From: Comamonadaceae bacterium | GTDB taxonomy: Bacteria > Pseudomonadota > Gammaproteobacteria > Burkholderiales > Burkholderiaceae_C | Direction: 5' to 3' | Assembly: GCA_947454955.1 (NCBI GenBank) | Contig: CANGLW010000001.1 | Location: 186,001 to 250,000 of the forward strand | DNA length: 64,000 bases | In this document: positions 8,957-19,091 of the stretch, piece by piece | Layout of the letters: each line of letters starts with the position of its first letter | Numbering within the stretch: the stretch's first letter is position 1 | Notes under the pieces: generated by a model | Databases searched by the model: none | Seen by the model: only the letters and a program-made list of their open reading frames with translations | What the model was told of the DNA's origin: nothing | Translations under genes and position numbers: made by a program

Positions 8957-8958
8957 GT

Positions 8959-11900
8959 ATGTGGTTCACCCGCGTCAGCCTTCAAAACCCGGTCTTTGCC
9001 ACCATGGTCATGTTGGCCATTGTGGTGCTGGGTTTGTTCTCTTACCAACGCCTGCAGGTCGATCAGTTTCCCAACATCGACTTCCCGGTGGTGGTCATCA
9101 CTACCGAATACCCCGGGGCCTCACCAGAAATTGTGGAAACCGAGGTCACCAAAAAGGTCGAGGAAGGCGTCAACTCGATCGCTGGCATCAACGCGCTGAC
9201 CTCGCGCAGCTACGACGGACAGTCGGTGGTGGTGGTGGAGTTTCAGCTGCACGTCGATGGCCGCAAAGCGGCTGAAGATGTGCGCGAAAAAATCGGCATC
9301 TTGCGCCCGACTTTCCGTGACGAGGTCAAAGAGCCGCGCGTGCTGCGCTTTGACCCCGCCAGCCGCGCCATCTGGTCCTTGGCGGTGCTGCCTGATGGCA
9401 CGCAAAACGCCATATCTGCGGTGGAGATGACCAACTGGGCCGACCAGGTCTTGAAGAAACGCCTGGAGAACGTGCGTGGCGTGGGCTCGGTGAGCCTGGT
9501 GGGTGGCACCAAGCGCGAGATCAACATCTACCTCAAGCCCCAGGCCATGGAGGCTTACGGCATCACCGTCGATCAGGTGGTCAACGCGGTGAAAAGCGAG
9601 AACCAGAACTTGCCGGTGGGCGCCATCCGCTCCCTCACCCAAGAGCGCGTGGTGCAAATCGATGCCCGCATGAAACGACCTGAAGATTTCGGGCAGATCA
9701 TCGTGGCGCGCAAAGGCCTGAGCCAAGTGTCATCGGCCGGCATCCTCACACCACCGGGCAACACCGCGGGTGTGCGTCTGGACCAAATCGCAGAGATTCG
9801 CGATGGCGCGCAAGAGCTGGATTCTTTGGCGCTGTTCAACGGGCAGCGCACCTTGTTGCTCACTGTGCAGAAGTCGCAAGACGAAAACACCATCCAGGTG
9901 ATTGAAGGTTTGCTCAAGACCGTTCAGGCCATGAAGCCCTTGTTGCCCCCGGGTGTGCGCTTGGAGCCTGTGACCGATGGCTCGCGCCCGATCCGCGTGG
10001 CGGTGGACAACGTGCGCCGCACCTTGATTGAAGGCGCGGCGCTCACCGTGTTGATTGTGTTTTTGTTCCTCAACTCTTGGCGCTCCACCGTCATCACCGG
10101 ATTGACACTGCCGATCTCGTTGATCGGCACCTACCTCTTCATGTACCTGTTTGGCTTCACCATCAACATGGTGACCCTGATGGCGCTGAGCTTGTGTGTG
10201 GGCTTGCTGATTGATGATGCGATCGTGGTGCGCGAGAACATCGTGCGCCATGTGCAAATGGGCAAAAGCGCTTACGACGCGTCCATGCAAGGCACCCAAG
10301 AAATTGGTTTGGCGGTCTTGGCCACTACCTTCTCGATCGTGGCAGTGTTTCTGCCCATAGGCTTCATGGCCGGCATCATCGGCAAGTTCTTCCATGAGTT
10401 TGGCGTGACCATCGTGGCTGCGGTGCTGATCTCGATGTTTGTGAGCTTCACCCTCGACCCCATGCTCTCAAGTGTGTGGCATGACCCCAGCATCCACGGG
10501 CATGGCGATGCAAGCAAGCCTCGCAACCTTTATGACAAAACCATCGGTCGCGTGACCGGCTGGTTTGACCGCGGCACCGATGAGCTGGCCGATGTGTACC
10601 AAAGGTTGTTGGCCTGGTCGCTGCGCCACAAACTGGCCACCGTGTTCATGGCCATCGGGGTGTTTGTCAGCAGCATTTTCATGGTGCCTTTGCTGGGCAC
10701 CGAGTTCGTGCCCAAGGCAGACTTCTCGGAAACAGCACTCACCTTCTACACCCCGGCCGGGTCCTCGCTGGAAGTGACCGAGGCCAAAGCCAAACAGGTC
10801 GATGCCATCTTGCACGAGTTGCCTGAGGTGCGCTACACCGTCACCACCATCAACACCGGCAACGCGCAGGGCAAGATGTACGCCAGCGTGTATGTGCGCC
10901 TGGTGGACCGCAAAGACCGCAACCGCAATGTGGACCAAATGTCGGCGGTGTTGCGTGAACGGCTCAGGTCGGTGGCGGGCATCACCGTCACCCATGTGGG
11001 CTTGCTCGACAGCGTGGGCGGGAACAAGCAGGTGGAGTTTTCACTGCAAGGCCCCGACATCAAAGAGCTGGAAAAGTTGGCTGCCCATGTGATGACCCAG
11101 GTACGTCCCATTCCTGGCCTGGTGGACCTGGACTCCAGCGTCAAGCCCGACAAGCCCACACTGAATGTGGAAGTCAAACGCAATGCGGCCACCGACCTGG
11201 GCCTGAATGTGAACAGCATTGCCACCGCCCTGCGCAACCTGGTGGCCGGGCAAAACGTGGGCAACTGGCGCGCGCCCGATGACCAGACTTACGATGTGAA
11301 TGTGCGCTTGGCACCTCTGTCGCGCGACAACCCGCAAGACCTGGAGCGCCTGCCTTTTGCCCTGAGCAATGCCGACGGCAGCAGCCGGGTGGTGCGCCTC
11401 AACCAGGTGGCCGACCTCAAACTGGCCACCGGCCCCAACCAGATCAACCGACGCGACCTGACGCGCGAGGTGGCCATCAACGCCAATGTGTACAACCGAT
11501 CAGCCGGCGAGGTGTCCAACGACATCAAGAAGGTGATGGCGGGCATCGCCCTGCCCCCGGGCTACAGCTACCAGTTTGGTGGCTCCACCAAAAACATGGC
11601 TGAGTCGTTTGGATACGCCATCTCAGCGTTGCTGATGGCGGTGATCTTCATCTACATGATTCTGGCCAGCCAGTTCAAGAGCTTCTTCCAGCCACTCGCG
11701 CTCATGACCGCCCTGCCCTTGACCCTGATTGGTGTGGTGCTGGCACTCTTGATGTTTGGCTCGACGCTGTCCATGTTCTCGGTCATCGGGGTGGTGATGC
11801 TCATGGGCCTGGTGACGAAAAACGCGATTTTGTTGGTGGACTTCGCCATCCGCGCCCGCACCGACCACATCGAGCCCGATGGCCAACGCGTCCCTGGCCT

Positions 11901-12165
11901 GAACCGCACCGAAGCCCTGCTGCTGGCAGCCAAAGTGCGGCTGCGCCCCATCCTGATGACCACCCTTGCTATGATTTTTGGTATGGTGCCCCTGGCCTTC
12001 GCCCTCACTGAAGGCTCGGAACAACGCGCCCCCATGGGCCAGGCTGTCATTGGCGGGGTGATCACCTCTTCCCTGCTCACCCTGGTGGTGGTGCCTGTGG
12101 TGTACTGTTACATGGATGATTTAAGCCAATGGCTGCGCCGCTTGTGGCGCGGTGAGGCTCGCTAA
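8959..12165 (+). CDS. RND family multidrug efflux permease (AcrB/HAE1 type)
   Basis: A 1068 aa proton-driven inner membrane pump of the hydrophobe/amphiphile efflux class. The N terminus is a TM helix ([17 protein letters not shown]). Proton-relay residues are present: D419-D420 in TM4 ([10 protein letters not shown]) and K954 in TM10 ([12 protein letters not shown]). Two large periplasmic loops and a duplicated 6+6 TM layout are visible. The second half starts near residue 555 ([18 protein letters not shown]). Length and motifs match drug/solvent pumps rather than metal pumps. Substrates cannot be read from sequence. A tolC-family gene lies 1 kb downstream, after the methyltransferase-like and rhodanese genes. 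Confidence 0.96.
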   Translation: MWFTRVSLQNPVFATMVMLAIVVLGLFSYQRLQVDQFPNIDFPVVVITTEYPGASPEIVETEVTKKVEEGVNSIAGINALTSRSYDGQSVVVVEFQLHVDGRKAAEDVREKIGILRPTFRDEVKEPRVLRFDPASRAIWSLAVLPDGTQNAISAVEMTNWADQVLKKRLENVRGVGSVSLVGGTKREINIYLKPQAMEAYGITVDQVVNAVKSENQNLPVGAIRSLTQERVVQIDARMKRPEDFGQIIVARKGLSQVSSAGILTPPGNTAGVRLDQIAEIRDGAQELDSLALFNGQRTLLLTVQKSQDENTIQVIEGLLKTVQAMKPLLPPGVRLEPVTDGSRPIRVAVDNVRRTLIEGAALTVLIVFLFLNSWRSTVITGLTLPISLIGTYLFMYLFGFTINMVTLMALSLCVGLLIDDAIVVRENIVRHVQMGKSAYDASMQGTQEIGLAVLATTFSIVAVFLPIGFMAGIIGKFFHEFGVTIVAAVLISMFVSFTLDPMLSSVWHDPSIHGHGDASKPRNLYDKTIGRVTGWFDRGTDELADVYQRLLAWSLRHKLATVFMAIGVFVSSIFMVPLLGTEFVPKADFSETALTFYTPAGSSLEVTEAKAKQVDAILHELPEVRYTVTTINTGNAQGKMYASVYVRLVDRKDRNRNVDQMSAVLRERLRSVAGITVTHVGLLDSVGGNKQVEFSLQGPDIKELEKLAAHVMTQVRPIPGLVDLDSSVKPDKPTLNVEVKRNAATDLGLNVNSIATALRNLVAGQNVGNWRAPDDQTYDVNVRLAPLSRDNPQDLERLPFALSNADGSSRVVRLNQVADLKLATGPNQINRRDLTREVAINANVYNRSAGEVSNDIKKVMAGIALPPGYSYQFGGSTKNMAESFGYAISALLMAVIFIYMILASQFKSFFQPLALMTALPLTLIGVVLALLMFGSTLSMFSVIGVVMLMGLVTKNAILLVDFAIRARTDHIEPDGQRVPGLNRTEALLLAAKVRLRPILMTTLAMIFGMVPLAFALTEGSEQRAPMGQAVIGGVITSSLLTLVVVPVVYCYMDDLSQWLRRLWRGEAR

Positions 12166-12189
12166 AATTGCTGTTTTATGGATGGACCT

Positions 12190-12867
12190 ATGAACACCGA
12201 ACTCGCCCGCCACCACATGATCGAACAACAGATTCGCCCCTGGGATGTGCTTGACACCCGGGTGCTGGCCTTGCTGTCGGTGGTCAAACGTGAACAGTTT
12301 GTGCCTGCGGCTCAAAAGGCCCTGGCGTTTGTGGACATGGAAATCCCCTTGCGCGCGCCCAGCCACGAGGCCATGGCCCAGGGCCAGTGCATGTTGGCAC
12401 CGCGTGTGGAAGCCCGCATGCTGCAAGACCTGGCTGTGCAAGCCCAAGACCGCGTGCTGGAAATCGGCACCGGTTCGGGCTACATGGCCGCCTTGCTGGG
12501 TGCCAGCGCCCAGCGTGTGGTGAGCCTGGAAGACAACGCTGACTTGGCTGCCACCGCCCGCCGCAACCTCAGCGTTGCCGGTGTGCACAACGTGGACGTG
12601 CGTGTGGCCAATGGGGCTGAGGCCTCGGCCGCAGACGGCGTGTTCGATGTGATTGTGCTGAGCGGCTCGGTGGCGGAGGTGCCCGAGTTTTTACGTGACA
12701 AACTTCAGGTGGGTGGCCGCCTGATGGCGATTGTGGGTGACGAGCCGGTGATGCGCGCTACCCTGGTGACTCGCACCGGCCCCGCAGCTTTCACCACCCG
12801 CGAATTGTGGGATACCGTGGCACCCCGCCTGCACCACTTCACCGAGACTGAGCAATTCAGCTTCTGA
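12190..12867 (+). CDS. PIMT-like SAM-dependent methyltransferase
   Basis: A 225 aa class I methyltransferase of the protein-L-isoaspartate O-methyltransferase (PCMT) family. SAM motif I is VLEIGTGSGY (89-98), followed by an acidic residue after the next strand (VVSLED). The N terminus MNTELARHHMIEQQIRPWDV is typical of a beta-proteobacterial group often annotated as pcm. The region before motif I reads AMAQGQCMLAPRVEARML and lacks the canonical TISQP-type substrate motif of true PIMT, so repair activity is doubtful. I use ATG 12190 rather than 12178 because the family starts here. The rhodanese gene follows after 2 bases. Confidence 0.85.
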   Translation: MNTELARHHMIEQQIRPWDVLDTRVLALLSVVKREQFVPAAQKALAFVDMEIPLRAPSHEAMAQGQCMLAPRVEARMLQDLAVQAQDRVLEIGTGSGYMAALLGASAQRVVSLEDNADLAATARRNLSVAGVHNVDVRVANGAEASAADGVFDVIVLSGSVAEVPEFLRDKLQVGGRLMAIVGDEPVMRATLVTRTGPAAFTTRELWDTVAPRLHHFTETEQFSF

Positions 12868-12869
12868 CC

Positions 12870-13178
12870 ATGATTGACCAAGTTACCCCTGCCGCCTTGA
12901 GCGCGTGGTTTGCACAACACCCAGGTGCACCTTTGATGATCGACGTGCGCGAGCCCCATGAGGTGGCCATGTTCTCGGTCAGCCAGGCAGGGGTGGAGTG
13001 CCTGTTCATGCCCATGGGCACCATCCCGGACCGTTTGGCCGAGCTGGACCCCAAACGACCCACTGCCCTCTTGTGCGCTGCCGGCATGCGCAGCCAGCGC
13101 GTGGCCATGTTTTTGCAAGCTCAGGGCTTTGACACCCTGGCCAACATCACCGGCGGCGTGTCAGCCTGGCCGGCTTGA
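12870..13178 (+). CDS. Single-domain rhodanese-like protein
   Basis: A 102 aa single rhodanese domain, a sulfurtransferase or persulfide carrier. The entry segment LMIDVREPHEVAMFS carries the DVRE motif. The active-site loop is CAAGMRSQRV with C69 as the probable persulfide-forming nucleophile. The six-residue loop with R fits a GlpE-type thiosulfate or protein persulfide donor. No signal peptide, so it is cytoplasmic. It is tightly coupled to the PIMT-like gene (2-base gap) and followed by tolC after 31 bases. The physiological donor and acceptor are unknown. Confidence 0.92.
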   Translation: MIDQVTPAALSAWFAQHPGAPLMIDVREPHEVAMFSVSQAGVECLFMPMGTIPDRLAELDPKRPTALLCAAGMRSQRVAMFLQAQGFDTLANITGGVSAWPA

Positions 13179-13209
13179 GTTGCTCACGTCTTTTTTTGAA
13201 AGCTCACCC

Positions 13210-14541
13210 ATGACCCGATTCCGACTGTCCCTGGTTTGCGCCCTGATCTCCACAGCCCTGCCTGTGTACGCGCAAAACCTTCAGGAACTCTACGAGGCGG
13301 CTCGTGGCTACGACGCGGCCTACATGTCCGCCAAGGCACAGGCTGAAGCGAATGTGTTTTTGTCGCAAGAGGCGAAAGCCAGCATTTTGCCCACTGTGAA
13401 TCTGACCGCCAATCAGCAGTCAGGACAATTCAATGTGATTGACACGACAGCACCAGCTGGCACCTTGAACAACCGGACGTTTGTGAACTCGGGCGCCTCT
13501 TTATCGGCAAGCCAGCCGCTGTATCGCCCCAGCAATTTGGCCAGCTACGAGCAAGGCAAGCGACAAGCGGATGTCGCCCGCGAACAATTGCTGACGGCTG
13601 AGCAAGACCTGATCGTTCGCACCAGCACCGCTTACTTTGATGTGCTCAATGCCCAGGACACCTTGACCTTTGTGCAAGCCCAAAAAGCGGCCGTGTCTGA
13701 GCAACTGGCCTCTGCCAAACGCAACTTCGAGGTGGGCACGGCCACCATCACTGACACCCGCGAAGCCCAGGCCCGCTATGACCTGGTGCTGGCACAAGAA
13801 ATTGCCGCTGACAACGACCTGCGTGTGAAGCGCCTGGCCTTGGACCAGTTGGTGGGCAAAGCTCAAGTGCAACCCAAGGCCTTGTCGACCACCCAGTTGC
13901 CCAACCTGCTGCCCAATGATGTGAATGCCTGGATCACACAGGCTGTGGATTCACACCCCCAAATCCGACAACTGCGTATTTCGCTGGAAGTCGCTGAATT
14001 GGAAGTGGCTAAAGCCGAAGCGGGCCACAAGCCTACGGTCGACTTGACCGCCAGCTACGCCTACCAAGACGCCTCCAACGGCACCACCGTGTCGGCTGTG
14101 ACATCGAAAACCACCACCGGCATCGTCGGTGTGTCCATGACCTTGCCTTTGTTCGCCGGCTTCTTCACGCAGAACCGCATCAAAGAAACGCTGGCTTTGA
14201 AAGAAAAAGTTCGCAACGACTTGGAAGCTGCGATCCGCACGGTGTCGCAAGCCACGCGCGCAGCCTTCTTTGGCGTGTCGTCGGGTCTGGGTCAGGTCAA
14301 AGCGCTGGAAGCAGCAGAATCGTCGAGCCAATTGGCCTTGGATGCCAACAAGCTGGGCTACCAAGTGGGAGTGCGCATCAACATCGATGTGCTGAACTCA
14401 CAAAGCCAGTTGTTTCAAACCAAGCGTGACCTGGCCAAAGCCCGTTACGACGTGTTGGTGGGTGGCTTGAAACTCCGTCAAGCCAACGGCACTTTGAAGG
14501 CCGAAGACATCGCCCCGGTCAACGCCCTGTTAGCCAAGTAA
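13210..14541 (+). CDS. tolC: TolC family outer membrane efflux protein
   Basis: A 443 aa outer membrane channel for RND or type I export. A cleavable signal peptide is present (residues 1-21, ending LPVYA). Two internally similar halves follow, starting NLQELYEAARGYDAAYMSAK and, in the second half, SHPQIRQLRISLEVAELEVAKAEAG. Each half contains the long helices and short beta segments of the trimeric barrel. The C-terminal half includes LGYQVGVRINIDVLNSQSQL, typical of TolC. The ATG at 13210 gives the signal peptide; the longer frame upstream overlaps the rhodanese gene and is not coding. It probably partners the RND pump upstream. Confidence 0.94.
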   Translation: MTRFRLSLVCALISTALPVYAQNLQELYEAARGYDAAYMSAKAQAEANVFLSQEAKASILPTVNLTANQQSGQFNVIDTTAPAGTLNNRTFVNSGASLSASQPLYRPSNLASYEQGKRQADVAREQLLTAEQDLIVRTSTAYFDVLNAQDTLTFVQAQKAAVSEQLASAKRNFEVGTATITDTREAQARYDLVLAQEIAADNDLRVKRLALDQLVGKAQVQPKALSTTQLPNLLPNDVNAWITQAVDSHPQIRQLRISLEVAELEVAKAEAGHKPTVDLTASYAYQDASNGTTVSAVTSKTTTGIVGVSMTLPLFAGFFTQNRIKETLALKEKVRNDLEAAIRTVSQATRAAFFGVSSGLGQVKALEAAESSSQLALDANKLGYQVGVRINIDVLNSQSQLFQTKRDLAKARYDVLVGGLKLRQANGTLKAEDIAPVNALLAK

Positions 14542-14543
14542 AT

Positions 14544-15803
14544 TCAGCTCGGCAGCAGGTCGTGTATGGCCTGTGCCGTGCGACCCACGGCCCCGCGGTG
14601 GGCCATGGCAAAACGCAAGTCGGCGGCTTGCATCTGGGTTAGTTGTTCGGTGCCCACCATCGCCACCGCAGCTTGAACCGCGTCTTCTAAATTCTGGCAA
14701 CGCAAAGCCGCACCGGCTTGCAAGGCCAAGTCAGCCGCTTGCGCGAAATTGAAGGTGTGCGGCCCCATGATGACCGGGCAGGCACAGGCCGCTGCTTCAA
14801 TCAAGTTCTGTCCGCCCAGAGGCTCGAAACTGCCGCCCAACAAGGCCACATCGCTCAGACCGTAGTACAGCGCCATCTCGCCCATGGAGTCGCCCAGCCA
14901 CACCTCTGCAGCTGTCGGTGTATCTGTCCACGACTGTCGTCGCGAAAGGCTCAGGCCCGCTTGGGTGATGAGCGCGGCCACTTCGTCAAAACGCTGCGGG
15001 TGACGCGGCACCACCAGCCATTGCACCGCCTCTGAAAAGCGCTGGATGTGAGCAAGCCAAACTGCTTCTTCGCCTTCGCGCGAACTGGCCAGCAAAACCA
15101 CGGGGCGACCCGTGATCTCTCGCCAGCGCCGCCCTTGTGAAAGCTGTGACTCATCGGGCATGGCGTCAAACTTCATATTGCCCAACACACCGGCGACAGG
15201 CGCATCCAAACGCTTGAGACGCTGCGCGTCCTCGTCGGTTTGCGCGTACACCGCGGTCAAAGCGCCGCATGCAGCTTGGGCCAAGCTTTTGAGGCGCAGG
15301 GCTTGCTTGAGCGACTTCTGGCTCATGCGTGCATTGGCCAAAACCATGGGCACGCCCATCGCTTGAGCTTGGACAATCAGGTTAGGCCAAATTTCGGTTT
15401 CCAACAAAATGCCGATGGCCGGACGGTGGTGCGCTAAAAATGCATGGGTGGCTGCTGGCGTGTCCCAAGGCAACCACACTTGCGCATCACCCGTTTGCAA
15501 AAGCGACCGCCCTTCTTGCCGACCGGTGGCAGTGCCGTGGGTGAGCAGCAAACGCATCTGCGGCATCAACACCCGCAGAGCCTGCACCAGCAAGGCAGCA
15601 GCGCGGGTTTCGCCCAAAGACACCGCATGCACCCACACCGTGCGGCCGTCTGCCACCCAAGGCTTGGAGGTGTAAACACCGAAACGTTCCTCGATCGCGT
15701 GCGCGTACAAAGGCTCTTGCAGCGCGCGGCGCTTGAGTTTGCGCACCAACCAAGGCTGCAGCGCGCGCATGGCGCAGCTGTAAATCAAGCGCGCAACACT
15801 CAT
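14544..15803 (-). CDS. waaA: 3-deoxy-D-manno-octulosonic acid (Kdo) transferase
   Basis: Adds Kdo to lipid A precursor on the inner face of the cytoplasmic membrane. The 419 aa length is typical. An N-terminal membrane-proximal helix (residues 1-20) is followed by the RFG and WVHAVSLGE segments, then LLTHGTATGR and ILLETEIWPNLI with the conserved Glu. The C-terminal half has the GT-B donor-binding pattern GGSFEPLGGQNLIEAAACA. I start it at ATG 15803, which has GAGGG about 8 bases upstream. An earlier in-frame ATG at 15851 would overlap waaC by 38 bases. It converges with tolC, with 2 bases between the stops. Confidence 0.95.
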   Translation of the reverse strand: MSVARLIYSCAMRALQPWLVRKLKRRALQEPLYAHAIEERFGVYTSKPWVADGRTVWVHAVSLGETRAAALLVQALRVLMPQMRLLLTHGTATGRQEGRSLLQTGDAQVWLPWDTPAATHAFLAHHRPAIGILLETEIWPNLIVQAQAMGVPMVLANARMSQKSLKQALRLKSLAQAACGALTAVYAQTDEDAQRLKRLDAPVAGVLGNMKFDAMPDESQLSQGRRWREITGRPVVLLASSREGEEAVWLAHIQRFSEAVQWLVVPRHPQRFDEVAALITQAGLSLSRRQSWTDTPTAAEVWLGDSMGEMALYYGLSDVALLGGSFEPLGGQNLIEAAACACPVIMGPHTFNFAQAADLALQAGAALRCQNLEDAVQAAVAMVGTEQLTQMQAADLRFAMAHRGAVGRTAQAIHDLLPS

Positions 15804-15813
15804 GCCCGCGCCC

Positions 15814-16809
15814 TCATGAATTAGCCTTTGACCAGGCTTGCCAGACCGCATCCACCGAAGGCTTGGGTTGTGCGAAGACAGTTTGCTGGCGTGTGTGCAT
15901 CCCTGGTGCGCCCTGAGGTAAAGGCCCAGTGCGCCAAGCGGTGTCGAAGTTGTAAATTTGCACGTGCAGCAAATCCAAGGCCACCGCGATGTGGCTCAAC
16001 CCTGAGTCCACACCTATCACCCCTGCGCAGCCAGCCATGCGGTCGGTCAAGGCATCCAGACTCAAACGCGGCCAGACCACGGCCCCTTGCATGCGCTGGG
16101 CCAAAGCATGTGATCGTGCTTCTTCAGCATCGGTGCCATGAAGAATGGCCACACCCAAGCCCTGTGCATGCAAACGCTGGCCCAAAGCCACCCAATCTTC
16201 AAACGGCCATTCTTTGTCGGCGCGTGAGGTGCCGTGAACAAACGCCACGCGCTTTGCTCTGTTTTCAGGAGCTTGCACATCAGCATTTACAAGGGGTTCA
16301 AGCCCAAACGTCATGGTCTCAGGCATGTCGTACCCCAGGGCCATGGCGCACAAGATGCGCGAACGCGTCACCGCATGGCTGTGCACAGGCATGGTGTAAG
16401 CCAGGTCAGCCACCCAACGCGTAGGCGCTTCATAACCTGAGCCATCGGTGCGGTTGGCCATGGCCACGCGCTGGCCTTGTGGTGTCAATCGCGCGCACCT
16501 GGCTATCAAGGCTGATTTGGTCAGGCCCTGCGCATCAATCACCCAGTCATAAGCTTGAGCCTGCAAGTCTGTTTTGAAGCTGCGCCAGGCTGCGCGTGTC
16601 GCGCTGCTCAGGGGTGACTTGCGCCAACGGCGCAGCTCACACGGGATGACCCGGTTCACGCCCACACAGCGCGTCACCAAGGGCGCGAACGCGCGCTCCA
16701 CCACCCAGTCAATCTTAGCTTGCGGGTGCCGGGCCAATATGTCTTGCACCGCGGGCATGGTGTGCACCACATCACCGAGCGAAGACAGCTTGACGATCAG
16801 GATGTTCAA
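15814..16809 (-). CDS. waaC: Lipopolysaccharide heptosyltransferase I
   Basis: GT9-family transferase adding the first heptose to Kdo2-lipid A. The 331 aa protein begins MNILIVKLSSLGDVVHTMPA, the classic WaaC N terminus. The ADP-heptose-binding part includes VAFVHGTSRADKEWPFEDW and the catalytic/donor motif GVDSGLSHIAVAL at about residue 265. The start codon is TTG at 16809, 2 bases after the phosphomannomutase stop, so translation is likely coupled. Its own stop is 10 bases before the waaA start. Together with waaA it builds the inner LPS core. Confidence 0.95.
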   Translation of the reverse strand: MNILIVKLSSLGDVVHTMPAVQDILARHPQAKIDWVVERAFAPLVTRCVGVNRVIPCELRRWRKSPLSSATRAAWRSFKTDLQAQAYDWVIDAQGLTKSALIARCARLTPQGQRVAMANRTDGSGYEAPTRWVADLAYTMPVHSHAVTRSRILCAMALGYDMPETMTFGLEPLVNADVQAPENRAKRVAFVHGTSRADKEWPFEDWVALGQRLHAQGLGVAILHGTDAEEARSHALAQRMQGAVVWPRLSLDALTDRMAGCAGVIGVDSGLSHIAVALDLLHVQIYNFDTAWRTGPLPQGAPGMHTRQQTVFAQPKPSVDAVWQAWSKANS

Positions 16810-16811
16810 CG

Positions 16812-18212
16812 TCAGTGCGCGGCCTGGTCCAGGGTCGCGTCGGCTTTGACAGACTTGAGCAGCGCCAGCATGATGGCCTCGATGCGCGCCAAGGCTTGCG
16901 GGTTATGACCTTCAAAACGCAGCACCAGCACCGGGGTGGTGTTGGAGGCGCGAATCAAACCAAAGCCATCGGCCCAGTCCACCCGCACGCCGTCGATGGT
17001 CGAGACCTTCGCATCTTTGGCTTGCGCGACAAAGGCAGGTTGCGACACTGCCTCCACCAGCTGATGCACCAGGGCATGGGGCTCGCCCTCTGCGCATTTC
17101 ACGTTGAGTTCGGGGGTGGAAAAACTGGTGGGCAAGGCATTGAGCACCGCGCTCGCATCGGCATGGCGGCTCAAAATTTCAAGCAGGCGGCAACCGGCGT
17201 AGGTGCCATCGTCAAAACCAAACCAACGCTCTTTGAAAAAGATGTGGCCACTCATCTCGCCACCCAAGGGCGAGTTGACCTCTTTCATGCGCGCCTTGAT
17301 GAGCGAGTGTCCGGTTTTGAACATCATGGCTTGCCCGCCAGCACCTTCAATGGCCGGGGCCAAGCGTTGTGAGCATTTCACATCGAACACGATGGTGCCA
17401 CCAGGCACACGCGACAACACGTCTTGCGAGAACAGCATCATCTGCCTATCAGGGAAGATGTTCTGACCATCTTTGGTGACGATGCCCAAGCGGTCACCAT
17501 CGCCATCGAAAGCCAAGCCCAGTTCTGCATCGCCGTTTTTCAAAGCGGCCATCACATCGCGCAGGTTTTCTGGCTTGCTTGGGTCAGGGTGGTGGTTGGG
17601 GAAGTTGCCATCGACCTCGCTGAAGAGTTCGGTGACCTCGCAACCCAAGGCCCGCAAAATGCCAGGTGCTGAAGCACCGGCAATGCCATTGCCCGAGTCC
17701 ACCACGATGCGCATGGGGCGCGCGAGCTTCACATCACTCACGATGCGTTGGGTGTAATCGACCAGCACATCGGCCTGGCGAACCGAGCCTCCAGCTTGCA
17801 AACGCCAAGACTCAGCTTCCATGGTCTGGCGCAGGGCCTGAATCTCATCGCCATAAATCGCACGACCGGCCAGCACCATCTTGAAGCCGTTGTAATCCGC
17901 CGGGTTGTGGCTGCCGGTCACTTGAATGCCGCTCTTGCACAGGGTGTGCGCAGCAAAGTACAACATGGGCGTGGTCACTGCGCCCACATCGATCACCTCG
18001 ATGCCCGCTTCCATCAAGCCCTGAATCAACGCACGGCTCAGGCTCGGGCCGCTCAAACGGCCATCACGGCCCACCGCCACCACGCGTTCACCGGCAGCTT
18101 GGGCGGCAGTGCCAAAAGCGCGACCCAAGCCCAAAGCCACCGCTTCGTTCAAGGTGGAGGGCACGATGCCGCGGATGTCGTAGGCCTTGAAAATCGATGC
18201 TGAAACCTGCAC
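16812..18212 (-). CDS. Phosphomannomutase/phosphoglucomutase
   Basis: Interconverts hexose 6- and 1-phosphates for nucleotide-sugar supply to LPS or exopolysaccharide. The 466 aa protein belongs to the alpha-D-phosphohexomutase family. The phosphoserine is S101 in VTGSHNPADYNG. The Mg2+ loop is DGDGDR (236-241). The sugar-binding GGEMSGHIFF motif (GEMSGH) is around residue 317. The C-terminal phosphate-binding segment is RASNTTPVLVLRFEG. The closest functional type is AlgC/ManB. The start is GTG 18212 with GGGAG 6-10 bases upstream. It heads a tight minus-strand unit with waaC and waaA. Confidence 0.94.
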   Translation of the reverse strand: MQVSASIFKAYDIRGIVPSTLNEAVALGLGRAFGTAAQAAGERVVAVGRDGRLSGPSLSRALIQGLMEAGIEVIDVGAVTTPMLYFAAHTLCKSGIQVTGSHNPADYNGFKMVLAGRAIYGDEIQALRQTMEAESWRLQAGGSVRQADVLVDYTQRIVSDVKLARPMRIVVDSGNGIAGASAPGILRALGCEVTELFSEVDGNFPNHHPDPSKPENLRDVMAALKNGDAELGLAFDGDGDRLGIVTKDGQNIFPDRQMMLFSQDVLSRVPGGTIVFDVKCSQRLAPAIEGAGGQAMMFKTGHSLIKARMKEVNSPLGGEMSGHIFFKERWFGFDDGTYAGCRLLEILSRHADASAVLNALPTSFSTPELNVKCAEGEPHALVHQLVEAVSQPAFVAQAKDAKVSTIDGVRVDWADGFGLIRASNTTPVLVLRFEGHNPQALARIEAIMLALLKSVKADATLDQAAH

Positions 18213-18282
18213 AAAAACTCCCGTTCAATCTCCAGCCATTGTAGAGGGCAGTCCGAGGCGCTCAGGCTTTGAAAAACAGGGC

Positions 18283-19044
18283 TTAAAAACGCAGTCCTGC
18301 AGCCAGGCGCAGCATGTCGCTGTCGGTGAAGCTGGCCTTGGCATCCCACACCGCTTTCACAAAATAAGGCCCTTGGTCGATGCCCACCGACAAGCCCATG
18401 CCTGAAACCATGGGGCTGAAAGGATCCGCACGCCCCTCGCGGGTGAACAAGTCCAAAGACCAACGCCGCTGCGCCCAAGGCAGCCGAAGCACCGCATGCG
18501 TCACGGTTTGTGAGGTCATGAGCTTGTCGTCTTTGACCTGGTAGAGCGTGAATGCCGTGCCAGAACCATTCCAACCCAGGCCGATCAAGGTCGAGTCGTT
18601 CGGGTCGAAGTTCAAATTCACATAAGGCCGGGTGTTGGTGCGCCCCCAACCCACCAGGCCCGCCCATGGCCCTTGGGGGTCGGGTTTGTATTCCAGGGTC
18701 AAACTGCCACCCACAAAACCTTGAGCGGCCACTTGCAAAGAACTGATGGTGCGCCAAGAGGTCCAGGTGCTTTGGTGCTCATAGCCAGCCCGGGTTTGCT
18801 GGACATCGCTGCCGTGCATGTAGTGGCCAATCCAAAAAGCGTCATCGGCCCGGTTGCCCCGCAGGTTGAGGTCATTGGCCGGATCGCCCTGGGTTTCGCG
18901 GTATTGGCTGGCCGTGAGCTTCCAGGCGATGGGCTGCTGCGCGGTCACCGGCGCATTGGGCTCGACGTCCGCACGGTCTTCCATGGCCCAGACCAAGCCA
19001 GCTTTGAGCAACATCAAAGCGCCCAACACACGCCACATGAACAT
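18283..19044 (-). CDS. Predicted outer membrane beta-barrel protein of unknown function
   Basis: A 253 aa protein that I do not recognise. A signal peptide is visible (residues 1-20, ending GLVWA). The mature part is rich in alternating polar/aromatic strands (SLTLEYKPDPQGPWAGLVGW, RPYVNLNFDPNDSTLIGLGW) and ends in LRLAAGLRF. The terminal Phe is typical of Bam-inserted outer membrane proteins. The start at 19044 has a good SD (GGAGGTGACAG). It stands 70 bases upstream of the phosphomannomutase gene on the same strand and may be co-transcribed. Localisation is inferred from composition and the C-terminal Phe only. Confidence 0.75.
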   Translation of the reverse strand: MFMWRVLGALMLLKAGLVWAMEDRADVEPNAPVTAQQPIAWKLTASQYRETQGDPANDLNLRGNRADDAFWIGHYMHGSDVQQTRAGYEHQSTWTSWRTISSLQVAAQGFVGGSLTLEYKPDPQGPWAGLVGWGRTNTRPYVNLNFDPNDSTLIGLGWNGSGTAFTLYQVKDDKLMTSQTVTHAVLRLPWAQRRWSLDLFTREGRADPFSPMVSGMGLSVGIDQGPYFVKAVWDAKASFTDSDMLRLAAGLRF

Positions 19045-19091
19045 CTGTCACCTCCAAACGCTATAGTTCAGTTTTTGCTGAAGGAACCTGC

